A stretch of DNA of 64,000 nt, taken from positions 55,641 through 119,640 of the forward strand of contig CAYRDX010000004.1 in the NCBI GenBank assembly GCA_964423205.1, read 5' to 3'. Origin of the DNA: UBA6168 sp964423205. GTDB taxonomy: Bacteria; Bacteroidota; Bacteroidia; Chitinophagales; Saprospiraceae. Positions 1-8,937 of the stretch are shown here, one piece after another. Both the position numbers and the translations under genes were made by a program. The notes under the pieces are model-generated. The model was not told where the DNA came from. It saw only the letters and a program-made list of their open reading frames with translations, and searched no databases. Each line of letters starts with the position of its first letter. Position 1 is the stretch's first letter.

Positions 1-104
1 TCTGTTTTAGCTTTTGATTTGGAAGAGCAACAGGATTTTGACTGCGCGTTGGCAGCGAAAACAAAAAGTCCTAAAAAGGAAACTAACAAAGCAATTTTTC
101 TCAT
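1..104 (-). CDS. Exported small protein, N-terminal part only (runs off the window)
   Basis: Reading the minus strand from the ATG at 104 gives 34 codons before the window edge. The peptide starts with a basic residue and a hydrophobic stretch and has a likely signal peptidase site after the A-N-A triplet (residues 18-20), followed by Q and a short Cys-Cys-Ser-Ser-Lys segment. This is the typical look of a Bacteroidota secreted or periplasmic protein with a Cys pair just after the signal peptide. The family cannot be told from so little sequence. It is divergently oriented from the lipoprotein gene at 345. Confidence 0.6.
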   Translation of the reverse strand, partial: MRKIALLVSFLGLFVFAANAQSKSCCSSKSKAKT

Positions 105-344
105 GTTTATTGGATTTACCTGTGTAATTAAAAGGGTATTAAGGTTTAGAAAGTAATTTCCAAATGGAAAAGACGATGCCAAAAATAAGTAGAAGGCATT
201 CCGGCGTCAACCCACCTATTTTCATTTAGGAAATCTTTAACCTTTAACAATGCCAATCCAGAGATGAGCGCCCCTTTTGTTTTTTTATATCTTTGAACCA
301 GCTGAATTGCCATTCACCCTGGTTTATGTAAATCACCTGGAAAT

Positions 345-848
345 ATGCGTAACCTCGTAGCATTCACCTTACTGTCACTCCTTTTCATGTCTAACTGTAA
401 AGTAATTCGCTATTCTGCTGAAAAACTACCAGTAAAGCAAATAGTATTTGGTGATGGAGGAGGGTTCATCGGGGTTGAAACTTCGTACATTCTTCTGGAG
501 AATGGTCAGATATTTAAGAAAACAGGTGTTGGTGGATTGTTACAAGAGCTATCACCTATTAAGCAAAAGCAATCGAAAACACTTTTTGAAAAACTGGCCA
601 CCGTCCAACTTTACAAACTCGATATCAACAAGCCAGGAAATCTCTACTATTTTTTGCAGGAAACAAATAATGAAACGGATAGCAGGGCTACATGGGGAGC
701 TGGCGACTATTTGCCGCCACAAAGCTTGGTGGCAATCCACAGAGAATTGTTGTCAATTGCCAAAACAAGAAGCCCTCTAAAACCAGAAGCAGCCAAAACC
801 GATATTGATAAACCTGCGAAGAAAGAAGAGGACAAAACAAAATGGTAG
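345..848 (+). CDS. Hypothetical lipoprotein
   Basis: A 167-residue protein of unrecognised family. Residues 1-18 form a short hydrophobic signal ending in Phe-Met-Ser-Asn-Cys, a plausible though non-standard lipobox (Asn at -1) with Cys18 as the lipidated residue. The middle contains a Gly-rich segment (GDGGGF) followed by alternating polar/hydrophobic strands. The C-terminus is Lys/Asp/Glu rich and probably disordered. A -7-like TATCTTTG lies at 288-295, 50 bases upstream of the ATG. The gene ends about 70 bases before the secreted M4 protease on the same strand, so the two could be cotranscribed. No catalytic motif is visible, and an envelope location is inferred from the signal only. Confidence 0.6.
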   Translation: MRNLVAFTLLSLLFMSNCKVIRYSAEKLPVKQIVFGDGGGFIGVETSYILLENGQIFKKTGVGGLLQELSPIKQKQSKTLFEKLATVQLYKLDINKPGNLYYFLQETNNETDSRATWGAGDYLPPQSLVAIHRELLSIAKTRSPLKPEAAKTDIDKPAKKEEDKTKW

Positions 849-915
849 AAAGTCTTTATCCACACCCATACTATTCAGAACACCTCATTAATAAACATTG
901 ACTTTAAGCTTTAAA

Positions 916-3900
916 ATGATGACAAGATTACTATTGGTAATAGCATCCTTTGCTATAGCTTGGAATAGTTTCGCACAGTTGAAACCAAATCTCAAAAAAG
1001 CACCTGGCCTCACTAACCAAACAACAGTGGTGCAATCTAATCCAATCGGCTTAAGCGCCGAGGTACCTACAGGCCCTCTTACCTTTGACGGCATAACTGA
1101 TTACAGACCAATAAAATTTGTAAAACCAAATCCAGTAACGGCTTTTCTCAAAGCACATTATTCAGAAGTAACCGGATTACCCTATTTAATCGAAGGTGAA
1201 ATAGAGATTTCTCCAATGAGAAGCACAGAGTCGCAAGTCCATGAATATCTTTCAATGGCTTTTGAAAATTCAGGTTCCATAATCAATATTAATGAACTAA
1301 TAATTGATGACATTGAAACTGAGGCTGATTTAAACTACCAACATTTCCGCTTCCGACATGAATGGCAAGGGATCCCCGTTTACGGTTCCGAAGCAGTTCT
1401 GCATAAACTCGCTGATAAGTTTTACATGTTTAACGGAAGACTTTTGCCAAGCCCGGTACTGAAAGACGCTGTTGCGGTAGTTACCCAAGATGAATCAATC
1501 GAAATTGCTCAACAATACTCCAATCAACTATATAATCACGTGCACCTATCAAAGATTGAAAAGGAATGGATAGGAGGGGAGCAATATGAATCTGAACTGA
1601 TTATTTTCAACGAAACCAGCTTACAGGGTGAAGAGAAACTCGTTTGGAAAGTCAATTTGATTCCGAATCTCGCAACACGAATTACCTTATTTATTGACGC
1701 TAAAACAGGAAAAATTTTAAGAAGTCAAAATGAACTTTGCCAACTGGTACACAATAAATCAATAGTAGGCTCAGACGGAATGCTGCCAACTCACATAGTG
1801 GAAGAAACCAATTACGGGCAAGCGACATTTGCAGATGGCCCGGCAACAGCAATGGCTGTGGACCTTTTTGGTCAGCAAAGACTGATTAATACTTATCAAA
1901 AAAGTGGAACCTATTTTATGATTGATGCCTCAAGGGCAATGTTTAAGGGAGCTCAGTCAGTTATGCCGGATGAGCCAGTGGGTGTAATATGGACTTTGGA
2001 TGCCAAAAACAAGTCGCCGGAAAACACAGATTTTCAGGCAACACATGTAGCCTCACTGAATAATACCTGGAACGACCCCAAATCTGTGAGCGCTCATTAT
2101 CATGGTGCACGAGCTTTTGAGTACTTCAACAGTGCCTTTTCCCGAAACAGTATAAATGGCAGAGGAGGTAACATCATTTCGTTTATCAACGTTGTTGATG
2201 GCGATGGCAGTCAAATGGATAATGCTTTTTGGAATGGGGCAGCTATGTTTTATGGCAACGGCAACAAGGCATTCAAAGCACCTTTGTGTAAGGCCTTGGA
2301 TGTGGCCGGTCACGAGATGGCACACGGCGTTATTCAAGCCACTTCTAACCTTGAGTATTATGGCGAAAGCGGTGCATTGAATGAAAGTTTCGCTGATGTC
2401 TTTGGCGCCATGATTGATCGCGACGATTGGAAAATGGGTGAAGACATCGTGCATACCGGAATTTTTCCAACAGGGGCACTGCGCGACCTCAGCAATCCAC
2501 ATAACGGCGGTACAAGCTTAAATGACCCCGGTTATCAGCCTGCCCATTACAACGAGCGTTACAATGGAACGGAAGACAACGCAGGGGTCCACATCAACAG
2601 CGGAATTCCGAATAAAGCATTCCAGTTATTTGCCGATAACCCTGCAGTTGGCAAGTCAAAAGCTGAACAAGTTTACTATCGGGCACTGACGAAGTATCTC
2701 GTGAAATCTTCCCGGTTTATTGATTGCAGGATAGCAGTCATCCAATCTGCTACAGACCTCTATGGGGCCAGTGTGGCAAATGCCGCAGCAGCAGCATTTG
2801 ATGCAGTTGGCATTAAAGCCGGCACAGGAACCCAAACCCAAAAGGACGTAAACAAGAATCCTGGGAACGACTTCATTCTAATGTCAGATGACAAATATTC
2901 AGCCCTGTATGTGTTCTCTCCATCAGGGCAGGCTGTTGCGAATCCCTTAGCCTCCATTGCGCCGTCCAGCAAACCGAGTATTACAGATGATGGTTCAGTT
3001 ATAGTTTTCATAGCCAAGGATAAAACAATGAGGGCTATAACCATTAATTGGTCCAACGGACAAATTAAAAACCAAACCATTCACAGTGAACCGATTTGGA
3101 GAAATGTTGCCATTTCCAAAGATGGCCGCCGAATTGCTGCGTTGACAACAGACCAGGATAACAAGTTATACGTGTTCAGCTATGATACCCAAAAATGGAC
3201 GACTTTCAGGCTCTATAACCCAACAACAGGACAAGGAGCCCCAACAACAGGCGATGTCCTTTATGCAGATGTTTTGGAGTGGGACTTCACGGGCGAATGG
3301 GTTATGTATGATGCACTCAACAAAATAAAAACGACGGGAGCCAAGGATATTGAATACTGGGACATCAGTTTTGCCAGAGTTTGGAATAAACAATCAAACA
3401 AAGCTGGTGACGGCTTTATAAGCAAATTATTCAATGGCTTGCCCAGTGACGTAAGCGTTGGCAATCCAACTTTTGCCAAGAATTCCGATTACGTTATTGC
3501 CTTTGACTATATAGACGATTTCGAGGATGACTATTACTTACTGTCTGCCAATCTTGAGACAGGTGATGTAGGCACCATTTTCCAAAATACTGACCTGAGT
3601 TGGCCCAGCTTTTCAGTGGACGACAAAAGAATGGTTTTCGATGCAGAAGATACTTTTGGAAATCCAGTATTAGCCTTTATCCCATTGGGTATAGATAAGA
3701 TTTCTGCTTCCGGTAATGCCAGCATATTCATTGAACAAGGCCGTTGGGGTGTTTGGTTTGCCAATGGCAGCCGCGTATTGACCAACGCTGAAGATGTACT
3801 TTCTGAAAACCATATCAAAGTATTCCCCAACCCAGCGCAGGATATCCTGAATGTTCAACTTTCCTCAAAAGGATTGTCCGATGTCAGGTATCACATAATA

Positions 3901-4056
3901 GATATCCTTGGAAGGACTCAGCTTAGCGGAACATTTCCTCTCAGCAATGGTACAAACAGTTTCTTAATACCCATTGGCGAACTTTCCACAGGAATTTATT
4001 CCTTGGTTTTGGACACAGGCAATCAAACCAACACAATGAAAATTTTGAAGAATTGA
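916..4056 (+). CDS. Secreted M4 (thermolysin-type) metalloprotease with beta-propeller and T9SS sorting domain
   Basis: The reading frame is open from a TTG at 898, but the ATG at 916 directly precedes a good signal peptide (hydrophobic core, cleavage near S-F-A/Q), so 916 is preferred. Numbered from there, an FTP/PepSY-type propeptide occupies about 90-270. The M4 catalytic domain follows, with the zinc motif HEMAH at 466-470 and the third ligand Glu490 in GALNES, exactly the 24-residue spacing of thermolysin, plus the HINSG active-site segment. A region of about 330 residues with short repeated strands (TDDGS, SKDGR, SVDDKR) looks like a PD40/WD40-type propeller. The last 80 residues (KVFPNPAQ onward) are a type A T9SS C-terminal signal. 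It should be an extracellular or surface-anchored protease. M4 enzymes with a propeller between catalytic and sorting domains are less common than the short form. Confidence 0.93.
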   Translation: MMTRLLLVIASFAIAWNSFAQLKPNLKKAPGLTNQTTVVQSNPIGLSAEVPTGPLTFDGITDYRPIKFVKPNPVTAFLKAHYSEVTGLPYLIEGEIEISPMRSTESQVHEYLSMAFENSGSIININELIIDDIETEADLNYQHFRFRHEWQGIPVYGSEAVLHKLADKFYMFNGRLLPSPVLKDAVAVVTQDESIEIAQQYSNQLYNHVHLSKIEKEWIGGEQYESELIIFNETSLQGEEKLVWKVNLIPNLATRITLFIDAKTGKILRSQNELCQLVHNKSIVGSDGMLPTHIVEETNYGQATFADGPATAMAVDLFGQQRLINTYQKSGTYFMIDASRAMFKGAQSVMPDEPVGVIWTLDAKNKSPENTDFQATHVASLNNTWNDPKSVSAHYHGARAFEYFNSAFSRNSINGRGGNIISFINVVDGDGSQMDNAFWNGAAMFYGNGNKAFKAPLCKALDVAGHEMAHGVIQATSNLEYYGESGALNESFADVFGAMIDRDDWKMGEDIVHTGIFPTGALRDLSNPHNGGTSLNDPGYQPAHYNERYNGTEDNAGVHINSGIPNKAFQLFADNPAVGKSKAEQVYYRALTKYLVKSSRFIDCRIAVIQSATDLYGASVANAAAAAFDAVGIKAGTGTQTQKDVNKNPGNDFILMSDDKYSALYVFSPSGQAVANPLASIAPSSKPSITDDGSVIVFIAKDKTMRAITINWSNGQIKNQTIHSEPIWRNVAISKDGRRIAALTTDQDNKLYVFSYDTQKWTTFRLYNPTTGQGAPTTGDVLYADVLEWDFTGEWVMYDALNKIKTTGAKDIEYWDISFARVWNKQSNKAGDGFISKLFNGLPSDVSVGNPTFAKNSDYVIAFDYIDDFEDDYYLLSANLETGDVGTIFQNTDLSWPSFSVDDKRMVFDAEDTFGNPVLAFIPLGIDKISASGNASIFIEQGRWGVWFANGSRVLTNAEDVLSENHIKVFPNPAQDILNVQLSSKGLSDVRYHIIDILGRTQLSGTFPLSNGTNSFLIPIGELSTGIYSLVLDTGNQTNTMKILKN

Positions 4057-4096
4057 GTCTGGGTTTGCCTTTAGACTATTAAGCACAATTAAGCCA

Positions 4097-5317
4097 ATGC
4101 CTTCCAACAGACAACTTTTCCTGCAAAATATCGCTCAAACAAGCGACATCCCACTAATGCTGGAAATCGAGAAGGCTGAAGGTTCCTACCTGTTTGATAC
4201 GTCCGGAAAACGTTACCTGGACCTGATAGGCGGAATCAGTGTCAGTGTGCTTGGACATCGCCACCCTTCTATTTTGGAAGCCATTGCGAATCAACTGGAG
4301 AAATACCTGCATACCATTGTTTATGGTGAATATATACTCAGCCCACAAGTGTTATTTGCCCAACTCCTGACTAAGCACTTGAATGATGGTAAAATTGAAC
4401 AGGCCTTCAAAAATCAATTCGGCGGACTCGATAATGTTTTCTTTGTCAACTCGGGCTCTGAAGCAACTGAAGGAGCCATGAAACTGGCTAAAAGATTCAC
4501 TAATCGTTACGAAATCATTTCTTTCAAAAATGCTTACCACGGAAGTACTCAGGGTGCAGCCAGCCTGATGTCACCGGCTTTTTTTACCGATGCCTATCTA
4601 CCCTTACTTCCGGGTATTCGCCACCTTGAATTCAACAACTTTGATGACCTTGAATTTATAACCCGGCAAACAGCCGCTGTTATAGTCGAACCAGTTCAGT
4701 CAGAATCCGGCGTAACCTTGCCAGATCAGGCCTTCCTCCATGAGCTTAGAAACAGATGCAAGAATGCTGGCGCACTCTTAATATTTGATGAAGCACAAAC
4801 TGGCTTTGGCCGGACGGGCTCCATGTTTGCATTCCAAAGATTTGGAGTTGAGCCGGACATGATACTCCTGGCAAAGGCCCTGGGAGGCGGAATGCCACTT
4901 GGGGCCTTCATTGCTCCAAAAGAAATTTCCCGGCATCTTAGCTTTGATCCTCCTCTTGGGCATATTACTACTTTTGGTGGTCATCCAGTCAGTTGTACGG
5001 CAGGATTAGCCATGTTGAGGACACTTCAGGACTCCAACCTGATTTCAGAAGTGCCAGTCAAGGAGAAACTGTTTAGGGAACTATTGGTACGCAGGTTAAT
5101 CAAAGAAGTCAGAAGTTCTGGACTTCTTATGGCAGTCGAAATTGGAGATTTTCAGCAAGTCAGAAAGGTAATGCTTGATTGCCTGGAAAATGGTGTTGTA
5201 ACAGATTGGTTTCTTTTTAATGACCGATGCTTGAGAATCGCACCGCCATTGACTATCAGTGAAAATGAAATTCGGGAAGCCTGTGAGGTAATCTTAACTG
5301 CCCTGGATCGTCTTTAG
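4097..5317 (+). CDS. Class III PLP-dependent aminotransferase
   Basis: A 406-residue fold-type I aminotransferase of subgroup III, the group that includes acetylornithine, ornithine and 4-aminobutyrate transaminases. The cofactor-lysine motif LLAKALGGGMPLG is present with Lys260. The pyridine-binding Asp lies in FDEAQTGFGRTG, and the phosphate-binding NSGSEATEGAMK and the family's G-x-H-G-like YHGSTQG are also present. Length is normal. The substrate cannot be read from the sequence. It sits 40 bases downstream of the M4 protease on the same strand with no terminator seen, and converges with the OmpA-family gene, whose stop is 12 bases away. It is not next to arginine or lysine biosynthesis genes, so a biosynthetic role should not be assumed. 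Confidence 0.9.
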   Translation: MPSNRQLFLQNIAQTSDIPLMLEIEKAEGSYLFDTSGKRYLDLIGGISVSVLGHRHPSILEAIANQLEKYLHTIVYGEYILSPQVLFAQLLTKHLNDGKIEQAFKNQFGGLDNVFFVNSGSEATEGAMKLAKRFTNRYEIISFKNAYHGSTQGAASLMSPAFFTDAYLPLLPGIRHLEFNNFDDLEFITRQTAAVIVEPVQSESGVTLPDQAFLHELRNRCKNAGALLIFDEAQTGFGRTGSMFAFQRFGVEPDMILLAKALGGGMPLGAFIAPKEISRHLSFDPPLGHITTFGGHPVSCTAGLAMLRTLQDSNLISEVPVKEKLFRELLVRRLIKEVRSSGLLMAVEIGDFQQVRKVMLDCLENGVVTDWFLFNDRCLRIAPPLTISENEIREACEVILTALDRL

Positions 5318-5328
5318 TTCATTTACCT

Positions 5329-7299
5329 TCATTCAATAATCACAAAATCTGTCCGGCGATTTTGCTGTCTGCCTTCCTCAGTGGAGTTGTCGGCAATGGG
5401 TTTGCTTTCCCCATACCCGGAATAATTTAGCCTATCAGGTGCAATTCCAGCGCTGACGAGATAGTCATAAACTGCCTTTGCTCTGTTGTTGGAAAGCACA
5501 AGATTATCCTCGTCAGTACCCTGATCATCGGTATGCCCATTTATCTGGATTTTCAGAAAATTATTTTTCTTAAGGAAATCGCGCAGCTTATTTAATTCTA
5601 CCCGGGAATTGCCTTTTAGCTTAGCTGAACCAGTTTCAAAAAATACATTTTTCAGAATGACAGGTTCCGGAACCATTGAATGGCTCATTTCTCCTGATTG
5701 GGAGATGGGAAATAAAATAATGTCCAATAAAAATGGCTTGTCAACGGTACCTGCTTCTGTCAGAGAAAAATGCTCAGAATGAAAGAGATAATTGCGAAGC
5801 TCTACATTGAGAGCATATTCAGGTCCCATTGGCATGGCGATAAGAAATTCCCCGTTTTCATCACAGTCTGAGCTGGCAAAAAGATTACCATCTCTGCTGC
5901 TTAAATCCACCACTTCAACATTGGCAGGCAGTGGTTTTCCTGAAGTTGCGTCTTTCACCCTTGCTTTTACATAAGTGGATGGTACAGGCCTGATAGCTTC
6001 ATGCAATTCAAAACTGTATATGTCGGTTGTTGCCTTTCCCTGTGGGTTATCAAATGATGAAATGCCGCTTTGAATTTTAAGCAGGTCTGTTGCAAAGAAA
6101 GCAGTTTTTCCATCGAGACTAACAGAAAGTGCACCTTCGTTAGCTTCAGTGTTTATCGGGTACCCAAGGTTTACAGGCTCAGCCCAGGTGCCTTCTGCGT
6201 TTTTTCTTGCCAAATAAAGATCGAAACCGCCCATACCCGGGTGGCCATTCGACATAAAATAGAGGGTTTTGCCATCCGCGTGAATGAATGGTGATTGTTC
6301 ATCCTGTGGGGTATTGAGCGGTGGGCCTGCATTTACCGGGGTTCCCCAACTACCATTTGGTAGCCGTTGGCTTATCCAAATATCTTTACCGCCAATACCA
6401 CCCTGGCGGTCACTAATGAAGTAAAGAGTCTTACCACCAGCAGAAAGGCTTGGCTGCGAATCCCAGCCTCTTGTATTGACTGGTGATCCAATATTTCTTA
6501 CAGCGGTCCAAGCGCCATTTTTGAATTCCGAAAAAAAGATATCGCAGCTTCCCAGGCCCTCCCTTCTGTGACAGGCAGTGAACACCAAAAGCTTTCCATC
6601 AGCACTCATGCTTTGAGCCCCTTCATTATTGGGAGAATTTAACGCAGAAATTGGCTCACCTTTTTGCCAGGTGCCATCCACTTTTTTACTCCTGTAAAAG
6701 TCTTCCTGACCCGATCTGACAGCAGTATAAATCAGGGTTTCACCATCAGCAGACAGGGTTGGCAGATATTCGGCTTCTTCTGTATTTATGCCCAAACCAA
6801 TGTTTATTGGTTGAAAGGGTACCGGATTGTTCAGGGCTCTGGCAGCAAAGTCGCTGTTCTTCAGATACGTTTCAGCCTGGGTTCGACGCTTTTCAGAGGT
6901 TCGGCCTGAAGCAAGATATTTGTGAAAATGCAGTGTAGCTTCTTCAAACTTCCTTTGCTCAAATTCCACTATCCCCAGGCTGTAGTAGATGCTGTAATCA
7001 AATGTGGAATCAATACTAAGAGCCCGTTCATATCCCGTTTCAGCATCAGCCAACAGCCCAAGCTGATTCTTTGTATTAGCCCATTCAATATGTGCATCAA
7101 TGAAATTGGGACTAATTTGGATGGCTCTTTCAAAGTCTATTAATGCACGCTGATATTGCCCGTTAAATGACATTCTTATTCCGCTATCAAAGGCATTTCG
7201 GGCTTTTGAGCTAACGGTTTGGGTTGTGCTGTATTTTTGTTGAGCAGTACAGCTTGTGAACAAAATAATAAGAGTGAAAAGACTGGAAATTCTGGGCAT
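5329..7299 (-). CDS. PorE-like TPR / PD40 propeller / CRD / OmpA lipoprotein
   Basis: The frame extends upstream to 7326, but the Met at 7299 gives a compact lipoprotein signal (hydrophobic core ending FTSC), so that start was chosen (656 residues). Domains in order: TPR-like helices (about 30-140), a PD40 beta-propeller with repeated LSADGETL, MSADGKLL, LSAGGKTL and IHADGKTL strands (about 170-430), a carboxypeptidase-regulatory-like fold (about 440-520), and an OmpA_C peptidoglycan-binding domain (about 545-656) with NGHTDDQG and the terminal NRRTDF. This is the four-domain order described for PorE, the T9SS component proposed to anchor the machinery to peptidoglycan. Many paralogues with this layout exist in Bacteroidota, so the T9SS role is an inference. 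A terminator for the upstream TPR gene lies just ahead of it. Confidence 0.85.
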   Translation of the reverse strand: MPRISSLFTLIILFTSCTAQQKYSTTQTVSSKARNAFDSGIRMSFNGQYQRALIDFERAIQISPNFIDAHIEWANTKNQLGLLADAETGYERALSIDSTFDYSIYYSLGIVEFEQRKFEEATLHFHKYLASGRTSEKRRTQAETYLKNSDFAARALNNPVPFQPINIGLGINTEEAEYLPTLSADGETLIYTAVRSGQEDFYRSKKVDGTWQKGEPISALNSPNNEGAQSMSADGKLLVFTACHRREGLGSCDIFFSEFKNGAWTAVRNIGSPVNTRGWDSQPSLSAGGKTLYFISDRQGGIGGKDIWISQRLPNGSWGTPVNAGPPLNTPQDEQSPFIHADGKTLYFMSNGHPGMGGFDLYLARKNAEGTWAEPVNLGYPINTEANEGALSVSLDGKTAFFATDLLKIQSGISSFDNPQGKATTDIYSFELHEAIRPVPSTYVKARVKDATSGKPLPANVEVVDLSSRDGNLFASSDCDENGEFLIAMPMGPEYALNVELRNYLFHSEHFSLTEAGTVDKPFLLDIILFPISQSGEMSHSMVPEPVILKNVFFETGSAKLKGNSRVELNKLRDFLKKNNFLKIQINGHTDDQGTDEDNLVLSNNRAKAVYDYLVSAGIAPDRLNYSGYGESKPIADNSTEEGRQQNRRTDFVIIE

Positions 7300-7363
7300 C
7301 GAAAGAGTTTTTGATAAAACAAACAACGCAGCATTTTGCTTTCTGATTGCTCTTTTTTTGCAA

Positions 7364-7394
7364 CAAAAAAGGCCTGCAATTCAAAAGCAGACCT
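7364..7394 (-). terminator. Intrinsic terminator after the TPR gene
   Basis: On the minus strand an 8-bp stem (AGGTCTGC pairing with GCAGGCCT, one G-U pair) encloses a 9-base loop and is followed by six T residues. It lies about 35 bases after the stop of the TPR gene at 7430 and separates that transcript from the OmpA-family gene. Confidence 0.8.
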
Positions 7395-7429
7395 ATTCTA
7401 TATTTCTCAACCAGGCCAGTTTCTACGAC

Positions 7430-8455
7430 TCAGTTTATAGTTTCCATTAAAGCAGAAGCCTTTTCTGAGCCGTGTCCCACGGCCTCTTTAAAATCGGAGA
7501 GGTATCCGCTTTCCCCGGCCTTTTGTCTTGCCAAGCCTCTGTAATAATGCTGGTCGGCAAGCAAAGGTGTATCCAAAATGCTGTCAGTTTCGAACATCTT
7601 ATTGAACTTCGCGACTGCCTCACTATACTCACCGACCTCCAACAGTGCCCGTCCATAGTTAAACAGGGCACTCTTCTGCCATTTATAATTAGGGTCGTTT
7701 TTACCAAACTTTCGAGCTGTGACCAACTTCAGTTCAAAAATGGCTTTTTGGTACTCGCCCAATAGCCTGTGACATTCTCCTTTCAACCTACGGGCACTCC
7801 AAAAAATGGGTTGATGAGGAATAGACGTAGAAATTGTTTTTTCCAGATCGGCAATAGCTCCTTTAAAATCTTTCTTGTGTGCTCTTACGTTTGCACGCCC
7901 CCAATAAGCATCGGGATTATTTGGATGCAGGTCAATGCTCTTCGAAAAATCATAATGAGCATCGTCGAGGTTATGTAATTTGAAATTGACATAAGCTCTC
8001 CTTTCATATGCGAGCGCATGACGTTCAAACTTTTCAATCGCGCGGCTGAGGGCTGACATCGCCTCCTTTTCCATGCCCTTTTCCTTTACCAGCTCCCTGC
8101 CGTGAAGAAAAGCCTGGGTGGCGCTCTTGTCGCCCGAAGGCTCTATGGTTCGATGTTCAACTAAAGTCCCATCACTTATTATCCAAACCCTGAAATCACC
8201 GGCAATGGCAAAGTCGGCAACATAGGCGAGCATGTTGAGTGTGTTTTTCCAGCTTTTCTCCTGACATTCGGAAATAAACCGTGGGACTTCCATCGAATAG
8301 GTGTCTTCGAGGAAGATGTCATCGGCTTTGAGTAAAATGTCGTTTCGGTAAAAATTCTCCATCCTGTGCTGATAAAGCTTCAGCACCTGTTCGTAACTCC
8401 GTTGGCTTCCAAATTCCAGCCGTCCGGAGAGGATGGTTTTGTAAATCGTAGTCAT
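7430..8455 (-). CDS. TPR-repeat protein of unknown role
   Basis: The open frame reaches 8524, but the Met at 8455 (MTTIYKTIL) starts the part with protein-like composition and has an AGGGA-type sequence just upstream, giving 341 residues. The first 130 residues form a globular region that resembles no family I can name, including a strand-rich segment reading FRVWIISDG. The rest is a series of TPR units, recognised by ALAYERRAYVN, PDAYWGRANV and the repeated Ala/Gly-Tyr spacing. There is no signal peptide or membrane segment, so it is probably cytoplasmic and acts as a protein-binding scaffold. It is transcribed alone and has its own terminator. Confidence 0.75.
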   Translation of the reverse strand: MTTIYKTILSGRLEFGSQRSYEQVLKLYQHRMENFYRNDILLKADDIFLEDTYSMEVPRFISECQEKSWKNTLNMLAYVADFAIAGDFRVWIISDGTLVEHRTIEPSGDKSATQAFLHGRELVKEKGMEKEAMSALSRAIEKFERHALAYERRAYVNFKLHNLDDAHYDFSKSIDLHPNNPDAYWGRANVRAHKKDFKGAIADLEKTISTSIPHQPIFWSARRLKGECHRLLGEYQKAIFELKLVTARKFGKNDPNYKWQKSALFNYGRALLEVGEYSEAVAKFNKMFETDSILDTPLLADQHYYRGLARQKAGESGYLSDFKEAVGHGSEKASALMETIN

Positions 8456-8937
8456 TTCCCTGCTGTTTATATCTGTACAACAATAGATGTCACAAGGGTC
8501 CCTATCTCCCCAAGAAGGTTTCAATGAGGTTCGTTATAGTGTACGGTTTTTCGTCAACCTGGATATTGGCTACAATGGTAGGCTCAAATACATTGACGTA
8601 GTATCAGCAAATGAACTACACGAAAGTTTCCTCACTAGCTATGTGTATGTCTTCCCGGTAAGTTTGGATAACCTGGGTAAAAGATGGCACCTGTTACGGC
8701 ACAGTCGTTACAAAGTTCTAAAAATCAATGATTTTAACAAACACACCAGTTAATTTTCATGAATAATTTTTTGAAAATCAAAGAAAAGAGAGGGGAGTGA
8801 TTTTATTCAGTCAGCAATTTGATTCTAATATGACAATATGATTTGAATTATTAAATGCCGTGACAGTGGTCGTGTCATTCAAAATGATGAAATGGAAACT
8901 TCTTACTTTTGTTCCTTAATTTCAAAATTAAGCGCAC
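8456..8937. other. Intergenic region, 482 bases, no convincing gene
   Basis: Between two divergent genes. A short plus-strand frame at 8487-8753 has no recognisable motif and lies where the 5' end of the minus-strand frame overlaps, so it was not called. A -7-like TACTTTTG at 8904-8911, 27 bases before the enoyl-CoA hydratase ATG, may be that gene's promoter, but no -33 TTTG is found at the expected distance. The rest is AT-rich. Confidence 0.5.

Noticed and set aside
448..780. 110-codon plus-strand frame inside the lipoprotein gene
   Set aside because: It lies fully in the shadow of the gene at 345-848, which has a signal peptide and better composition.
8487..8753. 88-codon frame upstream of the enoyl-CoA hydratase
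   Set aside because: No motif, signal or neighbour supports it, and it overlaps the 5' extension of a minus-strand frame.
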